From JAFNGF01 sp964567045 (GTDB lineage Bacteria > Planctomycetota > Phycisphaerae > Sedimentisphaerales > Anaerobacaceae), in the NCBI GenBank assembly GCA_964567045.1, contig CAZMLE010000033.1, positions 1 through 40,780 on the forward strand: DNA of 40,780 nucleotides, read 5' to 3'. The stretch's first letter is position 1. Each line of letters opens with the position of its first letter. The position numbers were made by a program, and so were the translations under genes. Below are positions 30,483-37,716 of this stretch, one piece after another. The notes under the pieces were generated by a model that was given only the letters and a program-made list of their open reading frames with translations, was not told where the DNA came from and did no database searches.

Positions 30483-31781
30483 TTATTTCTCAGCGGCCAG
30501 GTTCGCACAGAGCAGCTCTTGGTCGTTTCTGATGTAAACGTGCTTATAAGCAAAAGCAGGATGGGACCAGCAGACGCCGCGCTGGTCAAGTTGTCCGGCA
30601 GTTGGGCTAATAAGTCCGGCCCGGCTGATTTCGTGAAATCCTTCCGGGGACAGCCGGCCGATGATAAGCTCACCTCGCTCGTTAAACATCCATACTTTGT
30701 CTGCATTTTGGACGAGGTGAATGTTTGCCCAGCGAGCTTTCGGGACCGCGTTAAGATTTTCCCAGATCCGGTTGCCGGTATGCAGGTCTAAACATCGAAG
30801 TTCGCCGTAACTATCAACGCCGTAAATGAAATCTCCCTGAATAATCGCCGTGGATATGCAGCAGTGCAGGCTGTCGGTGTCTCTTTCGCTGGGGCCCTTC
30901 CGCTGCCAAACTTTCTCAACTGCAAGCTTGTCGGGATGAACTTTAAGCAATAGCGAGCCGTCAAAGAAGCTGCTGACAAAAAGGTGGTCACTCCCAAAGA
31001 CAGGCGTTGCGATGTTCTGGCTGATCCGGCCTGGAATAAATGCCTGTTCCCAGTAGAGCTTGCCGGTTGATGGGTCGAGCCCGACGATTCTCTGGGCGGT
31101 CCAGCAGACCAGCACTCGCTTACCCGCCTGTTCAATAATTATGGGCGCGGAATAAGAGGCTTGGTCGTCCAGAGCTCGCCATTTTTCTTGCCCGTTTGTC
31201 TTATCAAACGCCACCAGACAAGCGTTATCTTTGCCGCCAATCTGGACTATGATCAGGTCCTTCTCAACCAGTGGTGCGGCGGCGATACCCCATAAGGGCA
31301 TCCGAATCTGATACTCGGCGTCGAGGTCCTTGCTCCAGAGGACGTTACCTTTTGCTGCATCGAAGCAGAACAGATGCCCCATAGTACCCAGCGAATAGGC
31401 TCGATCTCCATCGACTGTCACCGAAGCCCTCGGGCCGTCACGCTGTTCGACTCTCTCGTACGTACAGTTATACGTGTGAGACCAGAGCTGCTGGCCGGTC
31501 ATAGCATCAAAACAATGGACACGTTCGAGCTGATTCGGTGTTGTCACCCGGTCAGTGACATAAACCCGGCGGTTGGCTACGGTCGGTCCGCTGTAGCCGG
31601 GCCCGATTTTAGCCCGCCAGAGGGCTGGAATTTCCGGCGCCTTGAATTTTTGCACAATGCCTGTTTCGCGCCAGACGCCATCGCGATTCGGGCCTCGCCA
31701 TTGGGGCCAGTCATCAGCCAAGACCTGAACCCCCAATGATAGTTGTAAGACTGCTGCCAGTATTATTGCTCTTGTGCTCAT
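30483..31781 (-). CDS. Secreted PQQ-like beta-propeller protein (propeller F)
   Basis: This 432-residue protein has a signal peptide (residues 1-23, hydrophobic AIILAAVLQLSLGVQ), then DWPQWRGPNRDG and propeller blades (CFDAMTGQQLWSH, CFDAAKGNVLWSK, GLDPSTGKLYWEQ, CLDLHTGNRIWEN). It belongs to the same group as propellers A and B. It is the first gene of the 12-gene minus-strand operon; a possible promoter lies about 50 bases upstream. No haem or enzyme motif is seen. Confidence 0.9.
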   Translation of the reverse strand: MSTRAIILAAVLQLSLGVQVLADDWPQWRGPNRDGVWRETGIVQKFKAPEIPALWRAKIGPGYSGPTVANRRVYVTDRVTTPNQLERVHCFDAMTGQQLWSHTYNCTYERVEQRDGPRASVTVDGDRAYSLGTMGHLFCFDAAKGNVLWSKDLDAEYQIRMPLWGIAAAPLVEKDLIIVQIGGKDNACLVAFDKTNGQEKWRALDDQASYSAPIIIEQAGKRVLVCWTAQRIVGLDPSTGKLYWEQAFIPGRISQNIATPVFGSDHLFVSSFFDGSLLLKVHPDKLAVEKVWQRKGPSERDTDSLHCCISTAIIQGDFIYGVDSYGELRCLDLHTGNRIWENLNAVPKARWANIHLVQNADKVWMFNERGELIIGRLSPEGFHEISRAGLISPTAGQLDQRGVCWSHPAFAYKHVYIRNDQELLCANLAAEK

Positions 31782-31833
31782 TGCCCTGTCCGATTCTGTC
31801 CTGACAAGTCGGGGTTACTTGCAACTGGGATTA

Positions 31834-31862
31834 AGTGTAGCGGAGGATGGCGAAAAACACAA
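31834..31862 (-). promoter_or_regulatory. Possible promoter of the 12-gene redox/propeller operon
   Basis: On the minus strand TTGTGT (31862-31857) is followed after 17 bases by TACACT (31839-31834), matching three and four of six consensus positions. Position fits a start about 50 bases upstream of propeller F, but the match is modest. Confidence 0.35.
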
Positions 31863-31874
31863 GGCTCTGCGGCC

Positions 31875-31937
31875 CACAAATCGCAAATAGCCAATCGTAA
31901 ATCGGGCGATTAGTGATAAGCGATACGTGATTTCACG
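31875..31937. repeat. AAATCGCAAATAG / CGATTAGTGAT repeat
   Basis: AATCGCAAATAGCCAATCG units (31878-31904) face CGATTAGTGATAAGCGATACG units (31907-31927), an imperfect inverted pair of tandem AATCG-type units. Confidence 0.6.
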
Positions 31938-32078
31938 AAGCGGTGGGCGCCTCTGTAAAAAAATTTTTTCGTCGGAATGTAACCTCGCCAGGCTGGATAT
32001 CCACTATCCTGTTAGAAAGCCCCCGGCGCTGGGGCATGAAAATGTAAGAAAACCGAATTTGTAAGAAAGGAGCGAAAA

Positions 32079-32942
32079 ATGGCTAAGACAGGAGGCAAAA
32101 AAGTAACCGTGCTGATATTGGCCATGGCGGTTCTGGCCGGGCAGGCGTTCGCAGGTCCGGGCGGCAGGGGTCGGGGACCAAGAGGTGGTCCGGTGTTTGG
32201 GCCCGGCATGCCCGGACCGCAGGTCGGAGCCGGTCTCGTCTCGGCAAAGGCCTCCGCCGAAGCGAGGCATCCCATGATGCTGAGATGGATACTGCAAGGG
32301 CTGGATCTGACCGATGAGCAAATCGAAGCCATCAAGCAGGTCCACGAAACCAACAAGGAAGCCATGCAAGCCGCCCAAAAGGCTGTGGGCGAAGGAGCTA
32401 AGGCTCTGCATGAAGCGGTCCTCCAAGGCAACGAGGCTGACATCCGGGCGGCAGCGACGAACCTGGGCAACGCAATTGGCCAGTGCGCGCTGCTTAGAGC
32501 GGCTACAATGGCCTCCATCAAAGCGGTACTGACCGCTGAGCAGCAAGCCAAGCTGGAACAGTTGCAGAGCCGGATGAAACAGCATGTTCTGGGACCTGGC
32601 CAACAAATGCAGGACCCCGACTTGCCCGGATTTCTTCTGGGATTCGGGCATCGCAGAGGTGCTGGCCCGGGAGCCTGGCAGGGTCCCCGCCCCGGAGGTT
32701 TGTGGCCGCATGGCCCAGGGCCCGGATGGGGGCTGGACATCGACAGATTGTTTGAGCTCAAAGACACCAACAAGGACGGCAAACTTACCCTGGAAGAGCT
32801 GCAGGCTGGAGGCCTTAGCTGCAATTTGGCTGCCCAGGAAATATTCAATAAGATCGATACTGACGGAGATGGCGCCCTGAGTGTCAAAGAACTTGAGAAA
32901 TTCAAAGAGCAGATAGGCAATAGGCCCGGGCGACCGTGGTAA
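32079..32942 (+). CDS. Secreted EF-hand protein with Spy/CpxP-like helical region
   Basis: This 287-residue protein has a signal peptide (residues 1-24, VTVLILAMAVLAGQAFA). A Gly/Pro/Arg-rich stretch is followed by a helical region resembling Spy/CpxP proteins (LQGLDLTDEQIEAIKQVHE, LTAEQQAKLEQLQSRMKQH, about 67-165). A second Gly/Pro-rich stretch precedes two EF-hands, DTNKDGKLTLEE and DTDGDGALSVKE (about 227-275). Both calcium loops look complete. It should be periplasmic and may sense calcium or envelope state. It is followed by a strong terminator, then by the ECF sigma gene. AAAGGAG lies seven bases before the ATG. It is probably part of the envelope-stress set, but this is inferred. Confidence 0.85.
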   Translation: MAKTGGKKVTVLILAMAVLAGQAFAGPGGRGRGPRGGPVFGPGMPGPQVGAGLVSAKASAEARHPMMLRWILQGLDLTDEQIEAIKQVHETNKEAMQAAQKAVGEGAKALHEAVLQGNEADIRAAATNLGNAIGQCALLRAATMASIKAVLTAEQQAKLEQLQSRMKQHVLGPGQQMQDPDLPGFLLGFGHRRGAGPGAWQGPRPGGLWPHGPGPGWGLDIDRLFELKDTNKDGKLTLEELQAGGLSCNLAAQEIFNKIDTDGDGALSVKELEKFKEQIGNRPGRPW

Positions 32943-32986
32943 GAGACCCCGCCTGGCGGGAACCCAAATCGACTGAGACAGACAGC

Positions 32987-33021
32987 CGCCGGCGAATCCT
33001 TCGCCGGCGAAGCCCTTTTTT
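32987..33021 (+). terminator. Rho-independent terminator after the EF-hand gene
   Basis: A perfect 10-bp stem, CGCCGGCGAA (32987-32996) with TTCGCCGGCG (33000-33009), has a three-base loop and is followed six bases later by a run of six T (33016-33021). Confidence 0.85.
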
Positions 33022-33081
33022 CTGGTGAAAGGTCCAATTGCCAGTTCAGATCGCAGATGAAATTGTGTTGATAAATCGCCC

Positions 33082-33798
33082 GTGCCTGAATATGCTCCAT
33101 ACATGATTGTTTCGAATTCCGCGGATCCCGTATCAAATACGGCGCTGCTATCCGACCGGCTATTTGGTAAGCTGGTGCATGTAGTAAAGAACTCAGTTCC
33201 TATTTGGCCATCAGAAAGCCGCAACGATGGGTCCGCTGTTTGCGCTGAAGACCTTGAGGATGCTCGGCAAAGCTGTCAGGGCGATTCCGAGGCGTACCGC
33301 CGCTTGATTGAGCGGCACCAGGAACAGGTCGGGCGCATTCTGTGGCGATTCAGTCGGGACCGCCAGGTACACGAAGATCTGGTGCAGGAGGTGTTTGTAC
33401 AAGCGTTTCTGAGCCTTGGCGATTATCGGGCAGAAGCACCTTTTGCTCACTGGCTGGCCCGCATCGCCACGCGAGTTGGGTATCACTACTGGAAGCGCAA
33501 CCGCCGGCAAAAGGCCGAGAGCCTCAACCTGCAGCAGTGGGATCAGGCTGCCAGTCAAGCGGTGCACTCCGCCCCGGCAACAGAGGCGAGCCAGGCCGCT
33601 GAACTGGTACATAAGCTTATGGCTCTGCTGCCGCCTCGTGACCGTCTAGTCCTGACCTTGCGCTATCTTGAGGGATGCAGCGTGGCTGAAACCGCTCAGC
33701 GGATGGGCTGGACCAAATCTATGGTTAAGGTCCAGACTCTGCGCGCCCGCAAAAAGCTGGAGAAAATCTTCCGGCGAATCGGAGACGAGACTGTATGA
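33082..33798 (+). CDS. ECF-type RNA polymerase sigma factor
   Basis: This ORF of 238 residues contains region 2 (DSEAYRRLIERHQEQVGRI, then HEDLVQEVFVQAFLSLGDYR and APFAHWLARIATRVGYHYWKR) and region 4 (LPPRDRLVLTLRYLEGCSVA, then MGWTKSMVKVQTLRARKKL). The sigma core begins near residue 57, so the first 50 residues are an unusually long or mis-assigned N-terminus. Candidate starts are GTG 33082, ATG 33103 and GTG 33175, none with a clear ribosome binding site. The following gene overlaps its stop (ATGA) and encodes a small membrane protein, the usual place for the anti-sigma factor. Confidence 0.87.
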   Translation: MPEYAPYMIVSNSADPVSNTALLSDRLFGKLVHVVKNSVPIWPSESRNDGSAVCAEDLEDARQSCQGDSEAYRRLIERHQEQVGRILWRFSRDRQVHEDLVQEVFVQAFLSLGDYRAEAPFAHWLARIATRVGYHYWKRNRRQKAESLNLQQWDQAASQAVHSAPATEASQAAELVHKLMALLPPRDRLVLTLRYLEGCSVAETAQRMGWTKSMVKVQTLRARKKLEKIFRRIGDETV

Positions 33799-34079
33799 AA
33801 AATGTGGCCGAACTATTTGAAGCCCTCATTGCTCGGGCTCGGGGCGAAGCGCCGCCGCGGGTGGATGTCGCCGACCGCGTGGTGGCGATTCTCACGGCAA
33901 AGCAGGCCCGCCGAGACCGAGCCTGGTTGGCATCCGCCACGGAAAGGCCTTGGATGTACCTGGCGGCGATCTCCTCGGCGGCGGCAATCCCAGCCGGTCT
34001 ATTAGCCTTTCTTCTTTACCAGACATGGGCCGACCCACTGGCTGAACTTGTCGAGGCTATTTCATGGGTAATGCAATGA
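33795..34079 (+). CDS. Small membrane protein, probable anti-sigma factor
   Basis: This 94-residue protein has a soluble N-terminal half (VAELFEALIARARG, DVADRVVAILTAKQARRDRA) and one membrane helix (about residues 53-75). It overlaps the sigma gene and the following sensor gene, both with ATGA. Small proteins of this layout, such as CnrY and its relatives, hold an ECF sigma factor at the membrane. There is no zinc-binding HxxxCxxC anti-sigma motif, so the assignment is by position and topology only. Confidence 0.7.
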   Translation: MKNVAELFEALIARARGEAPPRVDVADRVVAILTAKQARRDRAWLASATERPWMYLAAISSAAAIPAGLLAFLLYQTWADPLAELVEAISWVMQ

Positions 34080-34111
34080 ATATCGAGCATCCAGCATTGA
34101 GCATCGGGCAT
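34076..34111. repeat. ATCGAGCATCCAGCATTGAGCATC repeat at the sensor gene start
   Basis: Tandem 11-12 base GAGCATC units supply the N-terminal residues NIEHPALSIGH of the sensor protein, directly at the ATGA junction with the previous gene. Confidence 0.6.
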
Positions 34112-34672
34112 ATTTCGCCGGCGGTGCATCGCTGGCGCATGGCTTTTTTCGGCCTGGTTATCCTGTTGGCAGGTGTCATAATCGGCATCGCTCTAACGCT
34201 GTCCTGGTTGTGCTATCCGCACAGACCGCGTACGCCCGGGCCTGAATTTGCCGCCGAAACAATGCTGCACAGGCTACAGCCGTATCTGCACCTGTCGCCC
34301 GAACAAACCAAGAAGATGCAGCCTCTGTTGCGTAAGCACATGCAAACGCTGCAGCAGATGCGTGAAGATATCCGAACAGAGATCACCGAGCAGTTACGGC
34401 AGATGGATGCGGAGATATCCTCGATCCTTGATGAGCATCAAAAGCAGTTCTGGCGTGAGCATCTGCAGCGACTGGAGGGACAACTGCGGCCCGGTCCTGG
34501 CGGTCCGGGGGGACCACAGCGCCAAGGGTTTCCCGGCGCGCCGCGGGGCCCAGGCCCCTACCGACGCCGCGGCGGCAACGCACCCTTCGGCGAGGCTCAG
34601 GGCAAGCCCGATGAGCTATCGGAACCCCTTGCTGTGCCCCAGCATACGCCGCCCTCGCAGCCTGGTAAATAG
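34076..34672 (+). CDS. Membrane-anchored Spy/CpxP-like periplasmic sensor (CnrX-type)
   Basis: This 198-residue protein begins at the ATG at 34076, overlapping the previous stop as ATGA. It has a membrane anchor (about 21-45, hydrophobic FGLVILLAGVIIGIALTLSWL), then a helical hairpin of the Spy/CpxP type (LHLSPEQTKKMQPLLRKH, MREDIRTEITEQLRQMDAE, LDEHQKQFWREHLQRLE). A Gly/Pro/Arg-rich tail follows. CnrX-type sensors with this fold act with an anti-sigma protein to release an ECF sigma factor in response to metals or misfolded protein. The first 12 codons (ATCGAGCATCCAGC units) and residues about 169-179 are repeat-derived. Confidence 0.8.
   Translation: MNIEHPALSIGHISPAVHRWRMAFFGLVILLAGVIIGIALTLSWLCYPHRPRTPGPEFAAETMLHRLQPYLHLSPEQTKKMQPLLRKHMQTLQQMREDIRTEITEQLRQMDAEISSILDEHQKQFWREHLQRLEGQLRPGPGGPGGPQRQGFPGAPRGPGPYRRRGGNAPFGEAQGKPDELSEPLAVPQHTPPSQPGK
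34582..34612. repeat. CTTCGGCGAGGCTCAGGGCAAG repeat in the sensor gene
   Basis: A short CTTCGG..GCTCAGGGCAAG element resembling the CTTGTCGAA-type repeats elsewhere; translated as FGEAQGKP in the Gly/Pro-rich tail. Confidence 0.45.
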
Positions 34673-34680
34673 TGACTGGT

Positions 34681-34697
34681 CTCGGCGGTGCGCCGAG
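34681..34697. terminator. Hairpin between the convergent sensor and ankyrin genes
   Basis: CTCGGCG (34681-34687) and CGCCGAG (34691-34697) form a perfect 7-bp stem with a GTG loop, midway between two convergent stop codons. There is no T-run on either side, so intrinsic termination is uncertain. Confidence 0.45.
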
Positions 34698-34715
34698 CCA
34701 TAGCTGGATTGGCAA

Positions 34716-36356
34716 TTATTCTTTTGCCCCGTGTTTGCGGAGTAGTTCAATGACTTCCTTGTGCCCCCGGCGGACCGCGTAATGTAGTGGCGTCTGACCG
34801 GAGGCTGTCTGTGCGTTGACATCGGCACCGGCGGTCAGAAGCAACTGTGCCAAACTTACATCGCCCTCGCGGGCCGTGTAGTGCAACGGCGTCCAGCCCG
34901 CCGTTGTCTTTGCATTGACGTTTGCGTCATTAGACAGAAGCAGTTTAACTAGGTCTTTACGGGCACATGTGTGCAGGGATAAGCAAGCGGAGTGTAAAGG
35001 TGTATGGCCTTGGGTGTCCTTCGCATTCACATCTGCACCCTTGGCAACCAGCATTTCCATCAGTTCGCTGTGACCTGCCTCAGCAGCAGCGTGCAGGGGA
35101 GTGCGGTCCTCCTCGTCCCTTCCGTTGACATCGGCGCCGTTGAGAATGAGCAGTTCAGCCATATCTTTAGACCCCACAACGTGCAACAGCATCGGATCAT
35201 CATGGATGGCGGCACCTTTGGCAATCAGAAGTTCCGCAACGGTCCTGTGCCCCCAACGAACCGCCAATCGTAATGGCGTATTACCAGCGATGTCTTTCGC
35301 GTTCACGTCGGCGCCATTGTCAATAAGCAATTGCACAACGTCCTTGTTTCCACAGTCGGCCGCTTCGTGCAACGGTGTAGAATCTCTCAGGTCTTTTACG
35401 TTGACGCCCGCACCGCGGGCCAAAAGCAATTCAATGATATCTCTAAGGTCATCTCCACATGCAAAATGCAACGGCGTCGTCCCGAACAGACCCTTGTTTG
35501 CGTTCACGTCAGCACCTTTGGTAATCAACAACTTCGCTATGTCTTGGTGCCCACGCAAGACTGCCCAGTGAAGCGGCGTCCAAGTGTGCGAAACGCCCGC
35601 ATTGATGTCGGCACCTTTGGCTAGAAGCAGTTCCACAACATCCTTGTGGTCTTCACTGACTGCACAGTCCAACGGGGTCAGTCCCTCCGGGGTACTTGCA
35701 TTGACCTCCGCGCCGTGGGCCAGGAGCATTTCAATCACAGCTTTGTGGCCTGCCTCCGCTGCCTTGTGGAGGGGTGTCATGTCCACTTGGTTCTCTGCGT
35801 TCACGTCAGCACCTTTGGTAATCAACAACTTCGCTATGTCTTGGTGCCCACGCAAGACTGCCCAGTGAAGCGGCGTCCAAGTGTGCGAAACGCCCGCATT
35901 GATGTCGGCACCTTTGGCTAGAAGCAGTTCCACAACATCCTTGTGGTCTTCACTGACTGCACAGTCCAACGGGGTCAGTCCCTCCGGGGTACTTGCATTG
36001 ACCTCCGCGCCGTGGGCCAGGAGCATTTCAATCACAGCTTTGTGGCCTGCCTCCGCTGCCTTGTGGAGGGGTGTCATGTCCACTTGGTTCTCTGCGTTCA
36101 CATCAGCGCCCCTGGAAATCAGCACCTCAGTGACATTGATGTGCCCATACCGGGCCGCGTAATGCAAGGGGGTATTCCCGTAATTATTTTTTGCATTGAT
36201 ATCAGCGCCTCCTGAGATCAGCGTGACCACTTGCTTGATCTCACCTGCTTTGGCAGCCTGGTGCAGGGCGGTTGGGGTTCCAGTTCGCTCCTTCTTGCAT
36301 CCGTTGCCAACAAGCATTAACGCCAAAATCAAGCAGGAAAGTCTACTCGGCCTCAT
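34716..36356 (-). CDS. Ankyrin-repeat protein (16 repeats), probable lipoprotein
   Basis: This 546-residue protein begins MRPSRLSCLILALMLVGNGC, a short signal sequence ending in a Cys that could be lipidated, although the residues before it (GNG) depart from the usual lipobox. Sixteen ankyrin repeats of about 33 residues follow, most with TPLHxAA and GADVNA. Repeats 3-5 and 6-8 are identical, from a 297-base tandem duplication. AGGAGGG about ten bases before the ATG at 36354-36356 sets the start; the longer upstream frame has no such site and includes an AATTG repeat. It is probably a protein-binding scaffold on the periplasmic side. The ABC permease gene lies 82 bases upstream on the same strand. 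Confidence 0.88.
   Translation of the reverse strand: MRPSRLSCLILALMLVGNGCKKERTGTPTALHQAAKAGEIKQVVTLISGGADINAKNNYGNTPLHYAARYGHINVTEVLISRGADVNAENQVDMTPLHKAAEAGHKAVIEMLLAHGAEVNASTPEGLTPLDCAVSEDHKDVVELLLAKGADINAGVSHTWTPLHWAVLRGHQDIAKLLITKGADVNAENQVDMTPLHKAAEAGHKAVIEMLLAHGAEVNASTPEGLTPLDCAVSEDHKDVVELLLAKGADINAGVSHTWTPLHWAVLRGHQDIAKLLITKGADVNANKGLFGTTPLHFACGDDLRDIIELLLARGAGVNVKDLRDSTPLHEAADCGNKDVVQLLIDNGADVNAKDIAGNTPLRLAVRWGHRTVAELLIAKGAAIHDDPMLLHVVGSKDMAELLILNGADVNGRDEEDRTPLHAAAEAGHSELMEMLVAKGADVNAKDTQGHTPLHSACLSLHTCARKDLVKLLLSNDANVNAKTTAGWTPLHYTAREGDVSLAQLLLTAGADVNAQTASGQTPLHYAVRRGHKEVIELLRKHGAKE
35499..36092. repeat. Exact tandem duplication, 2 x 297 bp, within the ankyrin gene
   Basis: 35499-35795 and 35796-36092 appear identical by eye throughout. 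297 bases equals 99 residues, exactly three ankyrin repeats, so the frame and repeat register are both kept. Synonymous positions show no drift, which points to a very recent event or an assembly effect. Confidence 0.9.
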
Positions 36357-36407
36357 TCTTAGTTCCCTCCTGATAATAAGGCAGCTCCAGGCAAGGAGGT
36401 CACACGA

Positions 36408-36434
36408 AATTGGCAATTGACAATTGAAAATTGC
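36408..36434. repeat. AATTG-type repeat between ankyrin and permease genes
   Basis: AATTGGCAATTGACAATTGA followed by AAATTGCC, in the 82-base gap on the minus strand. It includes a GGCAATT/AATTGCC outer pair. Confidence 0.75.
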
Positions 36435-36438
36435 CAGC

Positions 36439-37716
36439 TCAACTTTGCCGGAGCCAGTGGATGACTTCCCACAAGCCGGGGCGTTTTCCATACATAAGAA
36501 TGCCGGTTCTAAAAACCTTAGCAGCCACCCACATCACAGCCGGCACAAAGGCGGCCAGCAGAATGATTGAGGCAAAGACCTCAAGAAATGACGGCGGGGG
36601 AGTTGAAGCCAGCCGTAGCGTCATCACCATTGGCGTCAGCGGCGGCAGAAACGACAAAACCCTGGCTAACGGCCCATCCGGACGCTGAGCAAGGTTGAAC
36701 CAGGCTACCATCGGCAAGATAAACACGAAGGTGATGGGCATCATAAGGCTTTGGGCCTCCTTGAGAGTATTGCAGACCGAGCCAATCCCCGCCAGGATTG
36801 AGCTAAACATCAGAAAACCCAGAACGAAATAAATTACGAAATACGGAATTATTTCTGCCGGCAGGTCTATATTCACATCCCACCAGCGAGCGGCTCCATA
36901 ATAAGCGGTTCCCCAAGCAGCGGCGGCCCACAAAGTCATCACGGTCAGGCTAATGCCGGCCAGGCCTATAATCTTGCCGGCCATCAGCTCAAACGGACTC
37001 ACCGCCGACAGCAAAACTTCCATTACCCGAGAATTTTTCTCCTCAATAACGCTGGTAAGCATATGCTGGCCCATGCCAAAGATGCCCATGAACATCAGGA
37101 ACATAAAGAAGAAAGAAACCATGGTCTTAGCGATTTGCTCACCTTCTTTGAGGCGTTTTTGCTGCGAAGCCGATCCGATGTCCACCCGCTCGACGGGCAC
37201 CCGACGGCGAAGTTCGGCCAGCAGCTCCGGCGAGACATCGCGCAGCTTACAGAGTCGATTGACAACAGCGCTATTGAGCAGATTCTCCACGGTTGAAAGC
37301 AGGTCAAGCTCGGCTATATTTGTGCTGCGAGTAAAAGAGTGGATTTTGCCGGTTCCCTCGACGGTATCTTCGTCCAGGACAATATACGCATCCAACTGAC
37401 CTTTGCGGACTTTCTCTTTGGCCGGCTCATCGCAGCTTTCGTCTGTGTAAAGTTCTTGCAGCAGAATCTGTCGCTGGGGATTTGATACGTTGTACTGGTC
37501 AAATGAGGCTTTGATCTCATCTGTTAGGTCCTTCGACAGGTCGGCCACAACAACTTGTCTGGGCGGACGGGGGCCGGTTATACTGCGCTGGGTTAGACTA
37601 TTGACGAATATGATTATTGCTATGATAGCCGGCGTCATCAACACGCTCAGAATGAACGTCTTGGTGCGGACGACATCAATATATTCACGCTGGGCAATCT
37701 TAAGAATCTTCTGCAT
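36439..37716 (-). CDS. ABC-2-type export permease (NatB-like)
   Basis: This 425-residue protein has an N-terminal helix (about 20-42, FILSVLMTPAIIAIIIFV), a large extracytoplasmic region, and a C-terminal bundle of five to six helices (from about residue 215, VSFFFMFLMFMGIFGMG, to 410). The segment EEKNSRVMEVLLSAVSPFELMAGKIIG is typical of NatB/YhaP-type permeases. The ATG at 37714-37716 is preceded by GGAAAAGG and overlaps the ATPase stop by 17 bases; a start at 37740 would add eight residues. With the ATPase gene it forms an exporter of the sodium-efflux/NatAB type; the substrate is unknown. Confidence 0.88.
   Translation of the reverse strand: MQKILKIAQREYIDVVRTKTFILSVLMTPAIIAIIIFVNSLTQRSITGPRPPRQVVVADLSKDLTDEIKASFDQYNVSNPQRQILLQELYTDESCDEPAKEKVRKGQLDAYIVLDEDTVEGTGKIHSFTRSTNIAELDLLSTVENLLNSAVVNRLCKLRDVSPELLAELRRRVPVERVDIGSASQQKRLKEGEQIAKTMVSFFFMFLMFMGIFGMGQHMLTSVIEEKNSRVMEVLLSAVSPFELMAGKIIGLAGISLTVMTLWAAAAWGTAYYGAARWWDVNIDLPAEIIPYFVIYFVLGFLMFSSILAGIGSVCNTLKEAQSLMMPITFVFILPMVAWFNLAQRPDGPLARVLSFLPPLTPMVMTLRLASTPPPSFLEVFASIILLAAFVPAVMWVAAKVFRTGILMYGKRPGLWEVIHWLRQS

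Larger units (their letters stand above)
31782..32078. other. Divergent regulatory region between two operons
   Basis: This gap separates the divergent propeller F and EF-hand genes. It holds a possible promoter for the minus-strand operon (31834-31862), an AATCG repeat (31875-31937), an A/T-rich tract (about 31957-31970), and, for the plus strand, GGAATGTAACC at about 31974, which resembles an ECF-type -35 element. AAAGGAG precedes the ATG at 32079. Confidence 0.5.

Noticed and set aside
9386..31781. Propellers as true PQQ-dependent alcohol dehydrogenases
   Set aside because: No CxxCH haem site, no vicinal Cys pair and no clear catalytic Asp/Asn set; the family name reflects blade similarity only.
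32004..33224. Two long minus-strand frames of about 375-406 codons
   Set aside because: They lie opposite the EF-hand gene and its terminator and run into the sigma gene. They are rich in Pro/Arg/Cys/Ser, as antisense of a Gly/Pro-rich gene would be.
34716..36491. Start of the ankyrin gene at 36491
   Set aside because: The extra 45 residues cross an AATTG repeat and overlap the permease gene; AGGAGGG before the ATG at 36356 and a signal sequence favour the shorter form.
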